Assembly (NCBI GenBank): GCA_964419545.1
Contig: CAYQQU010000008.1
Span: 62,001-126,000 of the forward strand
Source: CAYQQU01 sp964419545
GTDB taxonomy: Bacteria; Bacteroidota; Bacteroidia; Chitinophagales; Saprospiraceae
DNA: 64,000 nucleotides
Direction of reading: 5' to 3'
Position 1 is the first letter of the stretch. Each line of letters starts with the position of its first letter. Of this stretch, positions 34,335 to 42,891 are shown one piece after another. The notes under the pieces were generated by a model. That model had not been told where the DNA came from, ran no database searches, and worked only from the letters and a program-made list of their open reading frames with translations. Position numbers and translations under genes: made by a program.

Positions 34335-37286
34335 CTAAAAATCCATCAAGAACTCCGTGAGGTTCTCCGAGCTGTCCAGGTCCAGTTTTTTGCGCAGGCG
34401 ATAGCGGCTGATCTCGACGCCGCGGACGGAGATGTTCATGAGGGGCGCGATCTCTTTGGTGCTGAGGTTCATGCGCAGGTACGCGCAGAGGCGGTGGTCT
34501 TTGTGGGTCAGGTTGGGGTAGGCTTCGCGCAGCCGTTTGAAAAAATCGCTATGCACCTGATCGAAGTGGTAGGCGAATTGCTCCCAGTCTTTGTCCAGTT
34601 GGTCGTCCGCTTTCAGGAGTTTGATCAATTTATTGATCTCTTTCCTGGTCTGGACTTCATCGGAGTTCTGGCGTACTTTACCCAGCTCATCGCCGATCTT
34701 ACTGAGCAGTTCGTTTTTCTGGACGAGGTGCATGGTCGCCGAGATGAGCTCGTTGTTTTTGTGTTGCACTTCAGCTTTTAGTTTTTCATTGCGCAGCAAA
34801 ACGATTTCCTGTTCGGATTGCTGGACGGCTATGCGGTGGGCCTCTTCCTTTTGTTGCTGTTGGAGCCTGAGTTCTTTTTTTTCTTTTTCAAACTTCTGCT
34901 GAGGTACGAGTACCAGGCTGACCAGGAAGCCGGCTGCCGAAAGCGCGTAGAACACGTAAGCCGCGCGGGTTCCGTACCAGGGGGGCTGGATCTCGAAAGC
35001 AAAGCGGGCCGGCGGCCCCGGAGGCATGTCCGGCAGTCGGGCCCGTACCTGGAAAGTGTACCGGCCGGCCGGCAGGTTGGTGTATTCCCGGTCGGTTTTG
35101 GCCGTCCAGGTCGACCATTCTTTCTCCAGGCCGATGAGTTGATACTGGTATTCCGTGGGACGAAGGGCTTCGTAGTTGGTCGCCGAAAAATGGAAGCGAA
35201 ACGCATTTTGGCGGTTGGGGAAATTTCGTTTGGCCGGGCCTTCCCGAGGTAGAACAGCCGGCCCGAGATTGCCGCCATAGATCAGGATGCTGGAATCAAC
35301 CGTACGGAATACTTTGCTGATGATGGTAGGGACGGTGGTTGGGGTGGTATCCAAACGGGAGGGGTCGAGGTGAATGAACCCTGTTTCTGCTCCGAAAAGG
35401 ACGTTATACGCATCGAACGGATAAATAAATTCGTGGCCGCTCACGAGCCTGCCGCGCAGCTCCGGGAAGGCAATTTTTTTGATCTGGGTTTTCAGCCCTT
35501 TCTTTTCCACTCTCAGCACCCCTACCTCTTCTTCGGTGACGAACCAAACGTTGCCCGCCTCGTCCTGTACCAGTTGCCGCACCTCGACCTCGGCGCCCAA
35601 CAGGTCATTGTATTGATCGTAGGGCTGAAATTGTCGGCGCTCCGCATCCCAGCGGTAAACGCCGCGCTCAGTACAGATGACGATTTCATGGTTGATGTAA
35701 AATACGGAATTGCGCAGTGCGGAAGGCAGGCCGTCGGCTTTGGAAAAATAATCCACCAGCAGGCTGTCCCGTTCCGGGGTGAAGGCTACCCGGTACAGGC
35801 CGCGGTAAGGGTGGGAGACCCAGACATCGCCTGGTCTGCGCTGCGCGAAAATGCGGCACGATTCATCCAGTCCCGGCAGTCGCCGTTCAAAAGACCATTG
35901 GCCGCCATTATTGCGGCTGTAGAGGTTAATGCCGTAATAGGTGCCGCTGATTCCTTGGTCTGCATCATGCTGCAAAGAGGTGAACAACCAGTGCCCGTAG
36001 CGGGGACCGATGCGGCGGGCGCCGGCCCCTTCCACCTGAAAGGCGCCCTCGTGATGGCTGAGCAGTACATCTGATCCTATTTTGTCGATGCCCCAAACCT
36101 GGCCTTGTGTCCCGGCAACGAGGCGGAAGCGGGAATCTTTTTGAAGGGGATCGAAATGGGAGCGCCAGGGAGCGACGTACAGTCCGTTGGAAGTCCCGAA
36201 AAAGGTTTGGCCCTGGTGGATCAGCGCGGCGTAACCGGTGCCTTGCAGTTCCCCGTCGGGAACGATCCGGCTAAAAGGAGAACTGGCGACAACGAAGTCG
36301 ATGCCGTTGTCGAGCCCCAACCATACATTGTGGTCACGGTCGGTAAAGATGCTCCGCACGTTATTGTTTTGCAGTCCGTCCTTTTTGCTGATCCAATGCG
36401 AGATTTTCCCCGTCGCATCGATGGTGATCAACCCGCCTAAAGCGGTAGCCAGCGCGATGCGGTTTTGCGGAAGCATGCAGGCTGCCTGGATGATCTTCTG
36501 CCGGAGGATACCGGGCCTTTCCACCGGCCGGGGCGCCAGCCCGTCAGCGGTCAATTGCAAAATACCTTGCTTTTCGGTTGTCAGGAGCAGGGTGTCGGGG
36601 TGATAGGGAAGCAGGGCGGTTACTATGCCAAGTGTTTCCCGCAAGCCGGAAGCGGGGGTGGGGCGAAAAGTATCGCCGTCGAAGCGCATTAGTCCGGACT
36701 GTTCATCCTGCACCAGGATCTCGCCGGCGGCCTCGCCCAGGAACAAAAGGGGGCGACCGGTGGCAAATACCGTGATCGTATCAGCGGCGTAGCGGTAGAT
36801 GCGGTCGGAGGCCCGGAAGAAAACCCCCTGATCGGTGACGATGAGGTTCCAGACGTCTTCAAAACGGTCGAAAGGGGCGGCTATTTGTCTTTTCAGGGAA
36901 GAGAACTCCAGAAGGCCGTCCGGAGTGGGGTAGAAGTAGCCCACTTCGTCCTGCCCGCCCACGAAGATACGGCCTTTACGGTCGAGCGCCAGTGAACGGG
37001 CGATGGTCCGGTTGGGAAGCGGATACTTTTGCCAGTCTTGACCGTCGAATTTGAGCAATCCCTCATTATTAGCCACGTAAATGATCCCGTGCGTGTCTTG
37101 GGCGAATTGCCAATTCTGGGTTCCGCCGCCGTAAGTGGTTTTGAAGATATTCCGGATAAAGGGCGTACCGAGGTTATTGGGCTGGGTTGATGTAATCAGT
37201 GGCCAGAAAAGTGAAAGAACGAAGAAAAGGCTGATTTGCCTTTTGCATCGGTTGCTCCCTATGCTTTTGTGCTGCTTTTTCTGCAT
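34335..37286 (-). CDS. Membrane sensor/transcription regulator with propeller, Y_Y_Y, coiled coil and LuxR-type HTH
   Basis: 983 residues. N-terminal signal/anchor, then two-component-regulator-type propeller repeats (NNEGLLKFDGQDWQ, TDRDHNVWLGLDNGID, VRQLVQDEAGNVWFVTEEEVG). A Y_Y_Y domain follows (YQYQLIGLEKEWSTWTAKTDREYTNLPAGRYTFQVRA), then one transmembrane helix (AAYVFYALSAAGFLVSLVLV), a coiled coil rich in Glu/Lys/Gln and a C-terminal LuxR-like HTH (LSTKEIAPLMNISVRGVEISRYRLRKK). It lacks a histidine kinase and receiver, so it probably binds DNA directly as a one-component regulator. It is divergent from the SusCD operon and is the likely regulator of that operon. Confidence 0.88.
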   Translation of the reverse strand: MQKKQHKSIGSNRCKRQISLFFVLSLFWPLITSTQPNNLGTPFIRNIFKTTYGGGTQNWQFAQDTHGIIYVANNEGLLKFDGQDWQKYPLPNRTIARSLALDRKGRIFVGGQDEVGYFYPTPDGLLEFSSLKRQIAAPFDRFEDVWNLIVTDQGVFFRASDRIYRYAADTITVFATGRPLLFLGEAAGEILVQDEQSGLMRFDGDTFRPTPASGLRETLGIVTALLPYHPDTLLLTTEKQGILQLTADGLAPRPVERPGILRQKIIQAACMLPQNRIALATALGGLITIDATGKISHWISKKDGLQNNNVRSIFTDRDHNVWLGLDNGIDFVVASSPFSRIVPDGELQGTGYAALIHQGQTFFGTSNGLYVAPWRSHFDPLQKDSRFRLVAGTQGQVWGIDKIGSDVLLSHHEGAFQVEGAGARRIGPRYGHWLFTSLQHDADQGISGTYYGINLYSRNNGGQWSFERRLPGLDESCRIFAQRRPGDVWVSHPYRGLYRVAFTPERDSLLVDYFSKADGLPSALRNSVFYINHEIVICTERGVYRWDAERRQFQPYDQYNDLLGAEVEVRQLVQDEAGNVWFVTEEEVGVLRVEKKGLKTQIKKIAFPELRGRLVSGHEFIYPFDAYNVLFGAETGFIHLDPSRLDTTPTTVPTIISKVFRTVDSSILIYGGNLGPAVLPREGPAKRNFPNRQNAFRFHFSATNYEALRPTEYQYQLIGLEKEWSTWTAKTDREYTNLPAGRYTFQVRARLPDMPPGPPARFAFEIQPPWYGTRAAYVFYALSAAGFLVSLVLVPQQKFEKEKKELRLQQQQKEEAHRIAVQQSEQEIVLLRNEKLKAEVQHKNNELISATMHLVQKNELLSKIGDELGKVRQNSDEVQTRKEINKLIKLLKADDQLDKDWEQFAYHFDQVHSDFFKRLREAYPNLTHKDHRLCAYLRMNLSTKEIAPLMNISVRGVEISRYRLRKKLDLDSSENLTEFLMDF

Positions 37287-37302
37287 TTTGATGTGTCGTT
37301 GA

Positions 37303-37373
37303 TGTAGTAAAATTACAGAAATGATGTAGCAGGAACAAGAGAAAGCGAAAATGTTGTAGTCAAGTTGTAGTCA
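37303..37373. promoter_or_regulatory. Four TGTAG-containing repeats in the shared regulatory region
   Basis: TGTAG occurs at 37303, 37325, 37355 and 37366. The last two lie in identical GTTGTAGTCA decamers (37353-37362 and 37364-37373), exactly 11 bases apart. Spacings of 22, 30 and 11 are near multiples of the DNA helical turn. This is a plausible binding array for the adjacent membrane-bound regulator. Confidence 0.55.
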
Positions 37374-37374
37374 T

Positions 37375-37409
37375 TTTGTTTTTTTTAATCGCGGGGTTAG
37401 CTATATTTC
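37375..37409 (+). promoter_or_regulatory. Possible Bacteroidetes promoter for the SusCD operon
   Basis: TTTG at 37375-37378 and TATATTTC at 37402-37409 resemble the Bacteroidetes -33 (TTTG) and -7 (TAnnTTTG) elements, spaced 23 bases, slightly longer than the usual 19-21. A 5' leader of about 160 bases would result. Confidence 0.35.
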
Positions 37410-37569
37410 GTTTTGCAAACAGCCCCTTCCTAGGAAATTTATTTCTGAAATGCGACTACGAAAAAAGAAAGCTTAGGTCGTCGTTGTAGAGTACATGAGC
37501 AAACGAAAACCATGCGGAAGGGGGAAATTTGCCGACATTAATACTATTCTCAAACTTAAAATCTACGGC

Positions 37570-39615
37570 ATGAATCTGAGAGCCTTAACCTTATTGTTTT
37601 GTTTTGCAGCGATTAACCTAGCTGGCGGGCAGACGGTCATTCTCGATTTCGAATCAGACGAGACTTCTGCTACTTTCTCCTATTTCGGCAGCTCGCTGGA
37701 TGGCACAACCGCAAATATTGTAGCCAACCCGAACCCAACCGGTATTAACACCAGTGCTAATGTTGGGGAGCATGTTAAGCCGGCCGGCGCCTTGACCTTT
37801 GCAGGCGCGTTCGCCACTCCGCCGACGCCGATCGATGTAACCGGCGGCGAGCAGGTCTGTATGAAAGTTCATTTCGATAACCCGGGCAACGTTCAGCTGA
37901 AACTGGAGGCCTCCACTACCGGCGGAGATAACTGGGAAGTGGCTCTGCCGGTTAATACTGCCGGTGAGTGGACGGAGGTATGCTTCGACACCAACCAGCC
38001 TTCCGATGCCGGTCCCAACACGCCGGCCGCCGGTAATATCTACGCTACGATGGTCGTTTTCTTCGATTTTGGTATGGAAGGGGGAGACACCGATGTGACG
38101 TATTATTTCGACGACGTCGTTGTTCAACCTGCCGGGGGGACCTGTACGACCATCGTCGACCACGAGGCCGATGAAACCACGACTAATTTCCAATATTTCG
38201 GCAGCTCCCTGGACGGTACCCAGAACAACATCGTAGCCAACCCGAACCCAACCGGTATTAATACCAGCGCTAATGTTGGAGAACATATCAAGCCGGCCGA
38301 CGCCCTGACTTTTGCGGGTGCGTTTGCCAATCCGGCGACGCCGATCGATGTAACCGGTGGAGAGGAGATTTGTATGAAAGTTCATTTCGATAACCCGGGC
38401 AACGTTCAGTTTAAACTGGAGAACTCTACTACCGGCGGTGATAACTGGGAACTCCTGCAGCAGGTTTCCACCACCGGTGAATGGACGGAGGTATGCTTCG
38501 ACACCAACCAGCCTTCCGATGCCGGTCCCAATACCCCGGCTGCCGGTAATATCTACTCCACGGTAGTCATTTTCTTCGATTTCGGCTTCGAGGGGGGCGA
38601 GACCGATGTGACGTACTACTTCGACGACATCGAAGTGTGCCAAGCCGGCGGTTCTGCAGTTGATGTCCTCTTCTCGGTAGATATGAGCGGCTATGACGGT
38701 TCCTTTACGACCGCTTACGTCAGCGGCACGTTCAATGACTGGTCGGGTACGGCTAATCCGCTGGATGATTCCGACGGAGACGGTATCTGGGAAGCTACCC
38801 TGAGCCTGGCGCCGGGCGTGTACGAGTACAAAGTTACCCTCGATGACTGGGCGGTGCAGGAAGAATTCATGGGGACGGAAGACTGTGTCACCCTCGATGA
38901 ATCCGGTCAATTCATCAACCGGGAGTTGATTGTAAGCAGTGAAGGCGCCAACATCGGAACCCACTGCTGGAACAGCTGCTACGCTTGCGGCGAAGCGGTA
39001 ATGATCACCATTGAACTCGGGACGGCCCTGATCACCGTCGATCCGGAGGGGATGTACATCGCCGGCGGCGGCACCTTCGGCAATCCGGGCGACTTTCCCA
39101 TGCGCGATGACGACGGTGATGAAGTCTGGACCATCACCTTCGAGAAGCCGAGAGACTTTTCTTCCTTCTATACCTTTACCAACGGCGCCTGCCCCGATTA
39201 TTCCTGCAAGGAGGACATTTCGGGACAAGACTGCGCCAATCCGGATAACTTCAACGATCGCTTCATGGGGCCGATCACTCAGGATACCGTAATTGCGACC
39301 TGCTTTGAAATGTGTACTACGGATACTGACGATTGCTCTATGGTGAGCACGCGCGACCTGGAAGTTGACCACAGCTTGTTCTCGATCGAACCGACCCTGG
39401 TGCGCGAGGTAGCCTGGCTCAATTTCAGCTCGGCAAGCTCAGTTGAACGCAATATCAAGGTCGTCAGCGTTACCGGTCAGGTGGTCTGGATGGAACAAGT
39501 CGACCAACTGGCTTCCCGCCATCAGATCTCAACCGCTAACCTGACACCCGGCATTTACCTGGTTTACGTCCAGGCCGGTAATACCATCGCTACCCAGAAA
39601 TTTATCAAGCATTAG
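37570..39615 (+). CDS. Secreted glycan-binding protein with tandem-duplicated module, CBM-like domain and T9SS tail
   Basis: 681 residues from the ATG at 37570 (MNLRALTLLFCFAAINLAGGQ signal); an ATG at 37495 would add 25 residues with no signal features. Residues ~23-364 are two copies of a ~171-residue module (TVILDFESDETSATFSYFGSSLDG... and TTIVDHEADETTTNFQYFGSSLDG...). They are nearly identical at DNA level with a 513-bp period. A beta-sandwich like a CBM48/CBM20-type fold follows (YVSGTFNDWSGTANPL, DGIWEATLSLAPGVYEYKV), then a T9SS sorting domain ending QKFIKH. Likely a surface glycan-binding component for the operon's substrate. It is first in the operon, ahead of SusC. Confidence 0.85.
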   Translation: MNLRALTLLFCFAAINLAGGQTVILDFESDETSATFSYFGSSLDGTTANIVANPNPTGINTSANVGEHVKPAGALTFAGAFATPPTPIDVTGGEQVCMKVHFDNPGNVQLKLEASTTGGDNWEVALPVNTAGEWTEVCFDTNQPSDAGPNTPAAGNIYATMVVFFDFGMEGGDTDVTYYFDDVVVQPAGGTCTTIVDHEADETTTNFQYFGSSLDGTQNNIVANPNPTGINTSANVGEHIKPADALTFAGAFANPATPIDVTGGEEICMKVHFDNPGNVQFKLENSTTGGDNWELLQQVSTTGEWTEVCFDTNQPSDAGPNTPAAGNIYSTVVIFFDFGFEGGETDVTYYFDDIEVCQAGGSAVDVLFSVDMSGYDGSFTTAYVSGTFNDWSGTANPLDDSDGDGIWEATLSLAPGVYEYKVTLDDWAVQEEFMGTEDCVTLDESGQFINRELIVSSEGANIGTHCWNSCYACGEAVMITIELGTALITVDPEGMYIAGGGTFGNPGDFPMRDDDGDEVWTITFEKPRDFSSFYTFTNGACPDYSCKEDISGQDCANPDNFNDRFMGPITQDTVIATCFEMCTTDTDDCSMVSTRDLEVDHSLFSIEPTLVREVAWLNFSSASSVERNIKVVSVTGQVVWMEQVDQLASRHQISTANLTPGIYLVYVQAGNTIATQKFIKH

Positions 39616-39630
39616 TCATAAATGCTTTGG

Positions 39631-39665
39631 AGGCGCCGGCTATCCTGCCTTTCCGGTCGGCGCCT
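39631..39665 (+). terminator. Intercistronic hairpin before SusC
   Basis: AGGCGCCG (39631-39638) pairs with CGGCGCCT (39658-39665) around a ~19-base loop, in the 204-base gap between the T9SS-tailed gene and SusC. It is followed by a moderately T-rich stretch. It may attenuate transcription or protect the upstream mRNA. I saw no other feature in this gap. Confidence 0.45.
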
Positions 39666-39819
39666 TCACTTTTACCTGCCGCTGGAAGAAACCATGCAAG
39701 CTTGACGAGACGAATGGCGCGTTTACCGCACCCCGGTAGGGATGAGCTTGCTGTTGCTGTTCCAAGTCCAAATTATTCCGGATCACTCCGGCCCTGGCGC
39801 CGGTAGTAAAAAACTAGTT

Positions 39820-42800
39820 ATGAAACCTATTCCCTTTTTGCTGTGCCTTTGCTGGGTCGGCCTGTCTTCCTTGCAGGCGCAGATTACCGTAACGGGAACC
39901 GTCACTTCCGCTGATGACGGCCTTGGCATCATCGGCGCCACCGTCCTGGTAAAAGGCTCCAACGCAGGCACGGTTACCGATTTCGACGGCGCCTATGAGA
40001 TCGAGGCCCCCGACGAATCCGCCATCCTGGTTTTTTCTTATACCGGGATGAAAACCCAGGAAATACAGGTAGGCGCCCAGCGGACCATTGACGTTACCAT
40101 GTTGTCTGACGTCGCCATCCTCGACGAGGTCGTCGTGGTAGGCTACGGCACCCAGAAGCGCAGCAACATCAGCGGCGCCGTTTCGACCATTACTTCTGAT
40201 GAAATTACCGAGACGCCGGTTTTGCGAGCCGAACAAGCACTGCAGGGCCGCACCGCCGGCGTGCAGGTGGCCCAGAATTCCGGCTCGCCGGGCGCGCCCC
40301 TCACCGTGCGGGTGCGCGGCGTGGGCACCATCAACAATAGCGACCCGCTCTATATCGTCGACGGGGTGCCGGTGGAAGGCATCGACTTCCTCAACCCCAA
40401 CGATATCGAATCGATGAACGTACTCAAAGACGCCGCCTCGGCCGCCATCTACGGTTCGCGCGGAGCTAACGGCGTGGTGCTCATCACCACCAAAGGCGGC
40501 AAAAAAAATCAGGAGGGGCGTATCAGCTATGACGCCTACTACGGAGTGCAGAGCCCCTGGCGGATGCTCAACTTACTGGACGCCCGCGAATACGCCATCC
40601 TCTCCAATGAGGCGCACATTGCCGCCGGACAGCAGCCGCTGCCCGAATTCTCCGATCCCGACGCCCTGGGTGAAGGCACCGACTGGCTGGACGCCATCTT
40701 TCAGGATGCGCCCATCATGAGCCACCAGCTTACCCTGGCGGGCGGCTCCGAACGCTCCACCTACACTATTTCCGGCAACTATTTCACCCAGGACGGCATC
40801 GTGGGCGGCGAAAAGTCGGGCTTCGAGCGCATCACCTTCCGCCTCAACGGCACGCACGACGTCAAAGACTGGCTGACCGTGGGCGCCAAAGTGGGCATCA
40901 CCAACCTGCAACGCAGCTTCCTGCCCGAAAACAACGAATTTACCACGCCCCTGGTGCGGGCCCTGAATATGGATCCGGTAACGCCGGTGCGCAAATCGGA
41001 CGGCACCTTCGCCTATTCCGTCTACTCCGACACCGATATAGTGAACCCGGTGAACGCCATCGAAAATACCTTTGACGACTGGACTTCCAACCGGCTGGTG
41101 GGGGCCGTCTTCGGCGAGCTGAAAATTATGGAAGGGCTGACGTTGCGTTCGACCTACAGTACCGACGTCACCTTTGCCCGGCGCGACATCTTCCGGCCGC
41201 GGTTCGACCTCAGCATCGATCCGAACGTGGGCGACGCGCCGGCCGGCGAGCGGAACCTAATTAACTCGGTCGCCCTCGAACAGAACGAATGGAAAAACTG
41301 GCAGTGGGAAAACGTGCTGACCTACAACCGTTTGTTCGGCCAACAGCACAACGTGACGGTGACCTTGGGCACCACCGCCCTCCAGAACCGCCAAGACTTC
41401 AGCGGGGGCTCGAACACCAACCTGCCGACCAATGATCCGGACGACGCTTTCATCTCCAACACCATCGACCCCATCGAGTCGCAGGGCGCGTACGCCGGCG
41501 CCGAGGAATCGGCCCTCTTCTCCGTCTTCGGCCGGGTCAACTACGAACTGGCGAACAAATACCTGTTTACCGGCACCTTGCGGGCCGACGGCTCTTCGCG
41601 TTTCGGCGCCAACAACCGCTTCGGCTACTTCCCCTCCTTCTCGGCAGGCTGGAAGATCAGCGAAGAGAACTTTTTTCAGTTCGACCCCATCTCCGTCCTC
41701 AAGCTGCGCGCCAGCTGGGGGCAGAACGGTAACGACCGCATCGGCAATTACACCTTCACTACCGTGGTGCTGGCCGGCCAGAATTACACTTTCGGTTCCG
41801 AAGAGATCATCACCAACGGCTCGGTGCCGCTCACCGCTGCCAATCCTGACCTGCGCTGGGAGACGGTAACGCAAAGTAACGTCGGCCTGGACGTGGAACT
41901 GTACGACGGCAAGTTTAACCTCATCACCGACTATTACATCAAAGAGACCACCGATATGCTCTACGCGGCGCCCATTCCCCTGGTCGCCGGCACCGATGCG
42001 CCGGTGCGCAACATCGGCAGCGTACGCAACGAAGGATTCGAACTCTCCCTGCAGTACCGCAATTTCGAATCGGCCTTTACGTACAGTATCGGCGGCAACA
42101 TCGCCTTTGTCGCCAACGAAGTAGTCAGCCTGGGCGAAGGCGGCGACCCCATCAGCACTGGCCGCGTGCAATCGGCCAATGCTTTCGCGTCGCGCACCGA
42201 GGTAGGGCATCCCATCGCCTCATTCTACGGATACGTGACCGACGGGATCTTCCAGACGCAGGAAGAGGTGGCCGAGCACGCTTTTCAGACCGAAAACACG
42301 GCCCCCGGCGATATCCGTTTCGTCGACCTGAACAACGACGGCGTCATCGACTTGAACGATCAGACTTTCATCGGCGACCCGACACCCGACTTTACGTACG
42401 GCTTTACTGCTGATTTCGGATACAAAAATTTCGACCTGAGCCTTTTTGTTCAGGGTGTGCAGGGGAATGAGATTTACAATTCTACCGTGCGCTACGACTT
42501 CACCTACGTCAACCGGCCGGAGTCGGTGCTGAATCGCTGGACCGGGCCCGGCACTTCCGATTTCGAGCCGCGCGTCAACCTCAACGATCCCAACCAGAAT
42601 GCACGCGTCTCCGACCGCTTCGTGGAAGACGGCTCCTTCGTGCGGCTGAAAAATATCCAGTTGGGGTACAGCCTGCCCGCCAACTTGCTGCAGCGCTTCG
42701 GCCTGCAAAAATTCCGGGTATACGTATCGGCGCAGAACCTGTTGACGATCACCGATTACTCGGGCCTCGATCCCGAGATCGGCGCCTTCAACGCCCTGGA

Positions 42801-42870
42801 GATCGGCCTCGACCGGGGGTTCTATCCGCAGGCCCGGACTTTCCTGGGCGGGGTAAATGTTTCTTTCTAA
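39820..42870 (+). CDS. SusC/RagA-family TonB-linked outer membrane protein
   Basis: 1016 residues from the ATG at 39820 (signal peptide through SSLQAQ). The N-terminal regulatory-like domain carries ITVTGTVTSADDGLGIIGATVLVKG, FDGAYEIEA and FSYTGMKTQE. The TonB-box-like segment DEVVVVGYGTQKRSNISGAVSTI, the plug (EQALQGRTAGVQV, VRVRGVGTINNSDPLYIVDGVP, NVLKDAASAAIYGSRGANGVVLITTKGG) and the long barrel (ending GGVNVSF) are typical SusC. The gene is followed by SusD after 21 bases. It should import glucan oligosaccharides through the outer membrane. Confidence 0.97.
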   Translation: MKPIPFLLCLCWVGLSSLQAQITVTGTVTSADDGLGIIGATVLVKGSNAGTVTDFDGAYEIEAPDESAILVFSYTGMKTQEIQVGAQRTIDVTMLSDVAILDEVVVVGYGTQKRSNISGAVSTITSDEITETPVLRAEQALQGRTAGVQVAQNSGSPGAPLTVRVRGVGTINNSDPLYIVDGVPVEGIDFLNPNDIESMNVLKDAASAAIYGSRGANGVVLITTKGGKKNQEGRISYDAYYGVQSPWRMLNLLDAREYAILSNEAHIAAGQQPLPEFSDPDALGEGTDWLDAIFQDAPIMSHQLTLAGGSERSTYTISGNYFTQDGIVGGEKSGFERITFRLNGTHDVKDWLTVGAKVGITNLQRSFLPENNEFTTPLVRALNMDPVTPVRKSDGTFAYSVYSDTDIVNPVNAIENTFDDWTSNRLVGAVFGELKIMEGLTLRSTYSTDVTFARRDIFRPRFDLSIDPNVGDAPAGERNLINSVALEQNEWKNWQWENVLTYNRLFGQQHNVTVTLGTTALQNRQDFSGGSNTNLPTNDPDDAFISNTIDPIESQGAYAGAEESALFSVFGRVNYELANKYLFTGTLRADGSSRFGANNRFGYFPSFSAGWKISEENFFQFDPISVLKLRASWGQNGNDRIGNYTFTTVVLAGQNYTFGSEEIITNGSVPLTAANPDLRWETVTQSNVGLDVELYDGKFNLITDYYIKETTDMLYAAPIPLVAGTDAPVRNIGSVRNEGFELSLQYRNFESAFTYSIGGNIAFVANEVVSLGEGGDPISTGRVQSANAFASRTEVGHPIASFYGYVTDGIFQTQEEVAEHAFQTENTAPGDIRFVDLNNDGVIDLNDQTFIGDPTPDFTYGFTADFGYKNFDLSLFVQGVQGNEIYNSTVRYDFTYVNRPESVLNRWTGPGTSDFEPRVNLNDPNQNARVSDRFVEDGSFVRLKNIQLGYSLPANLLQRFGLQKFRVYVSAQNLLTITDYSGLDPEIGAFNALEIGLDRGFYPQARTFLGGVNVSF

Positions 42871-42891
42871 CCAAAACGACGACTTAAAATT

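Noticed and set aside
37654..39372. 572-codon minus-strand ORF opposite the duplicated glycan-binding gene
   Set aside because: It mirrors the internal duplication of the real gene and has no recognised domain; the plus strand carries the signal and T9SS tail.
39742..39819. Longer SusC start at 39742
   Set aside because: It would add 26 residues ahead of a good signal peptide that begins at 39820.
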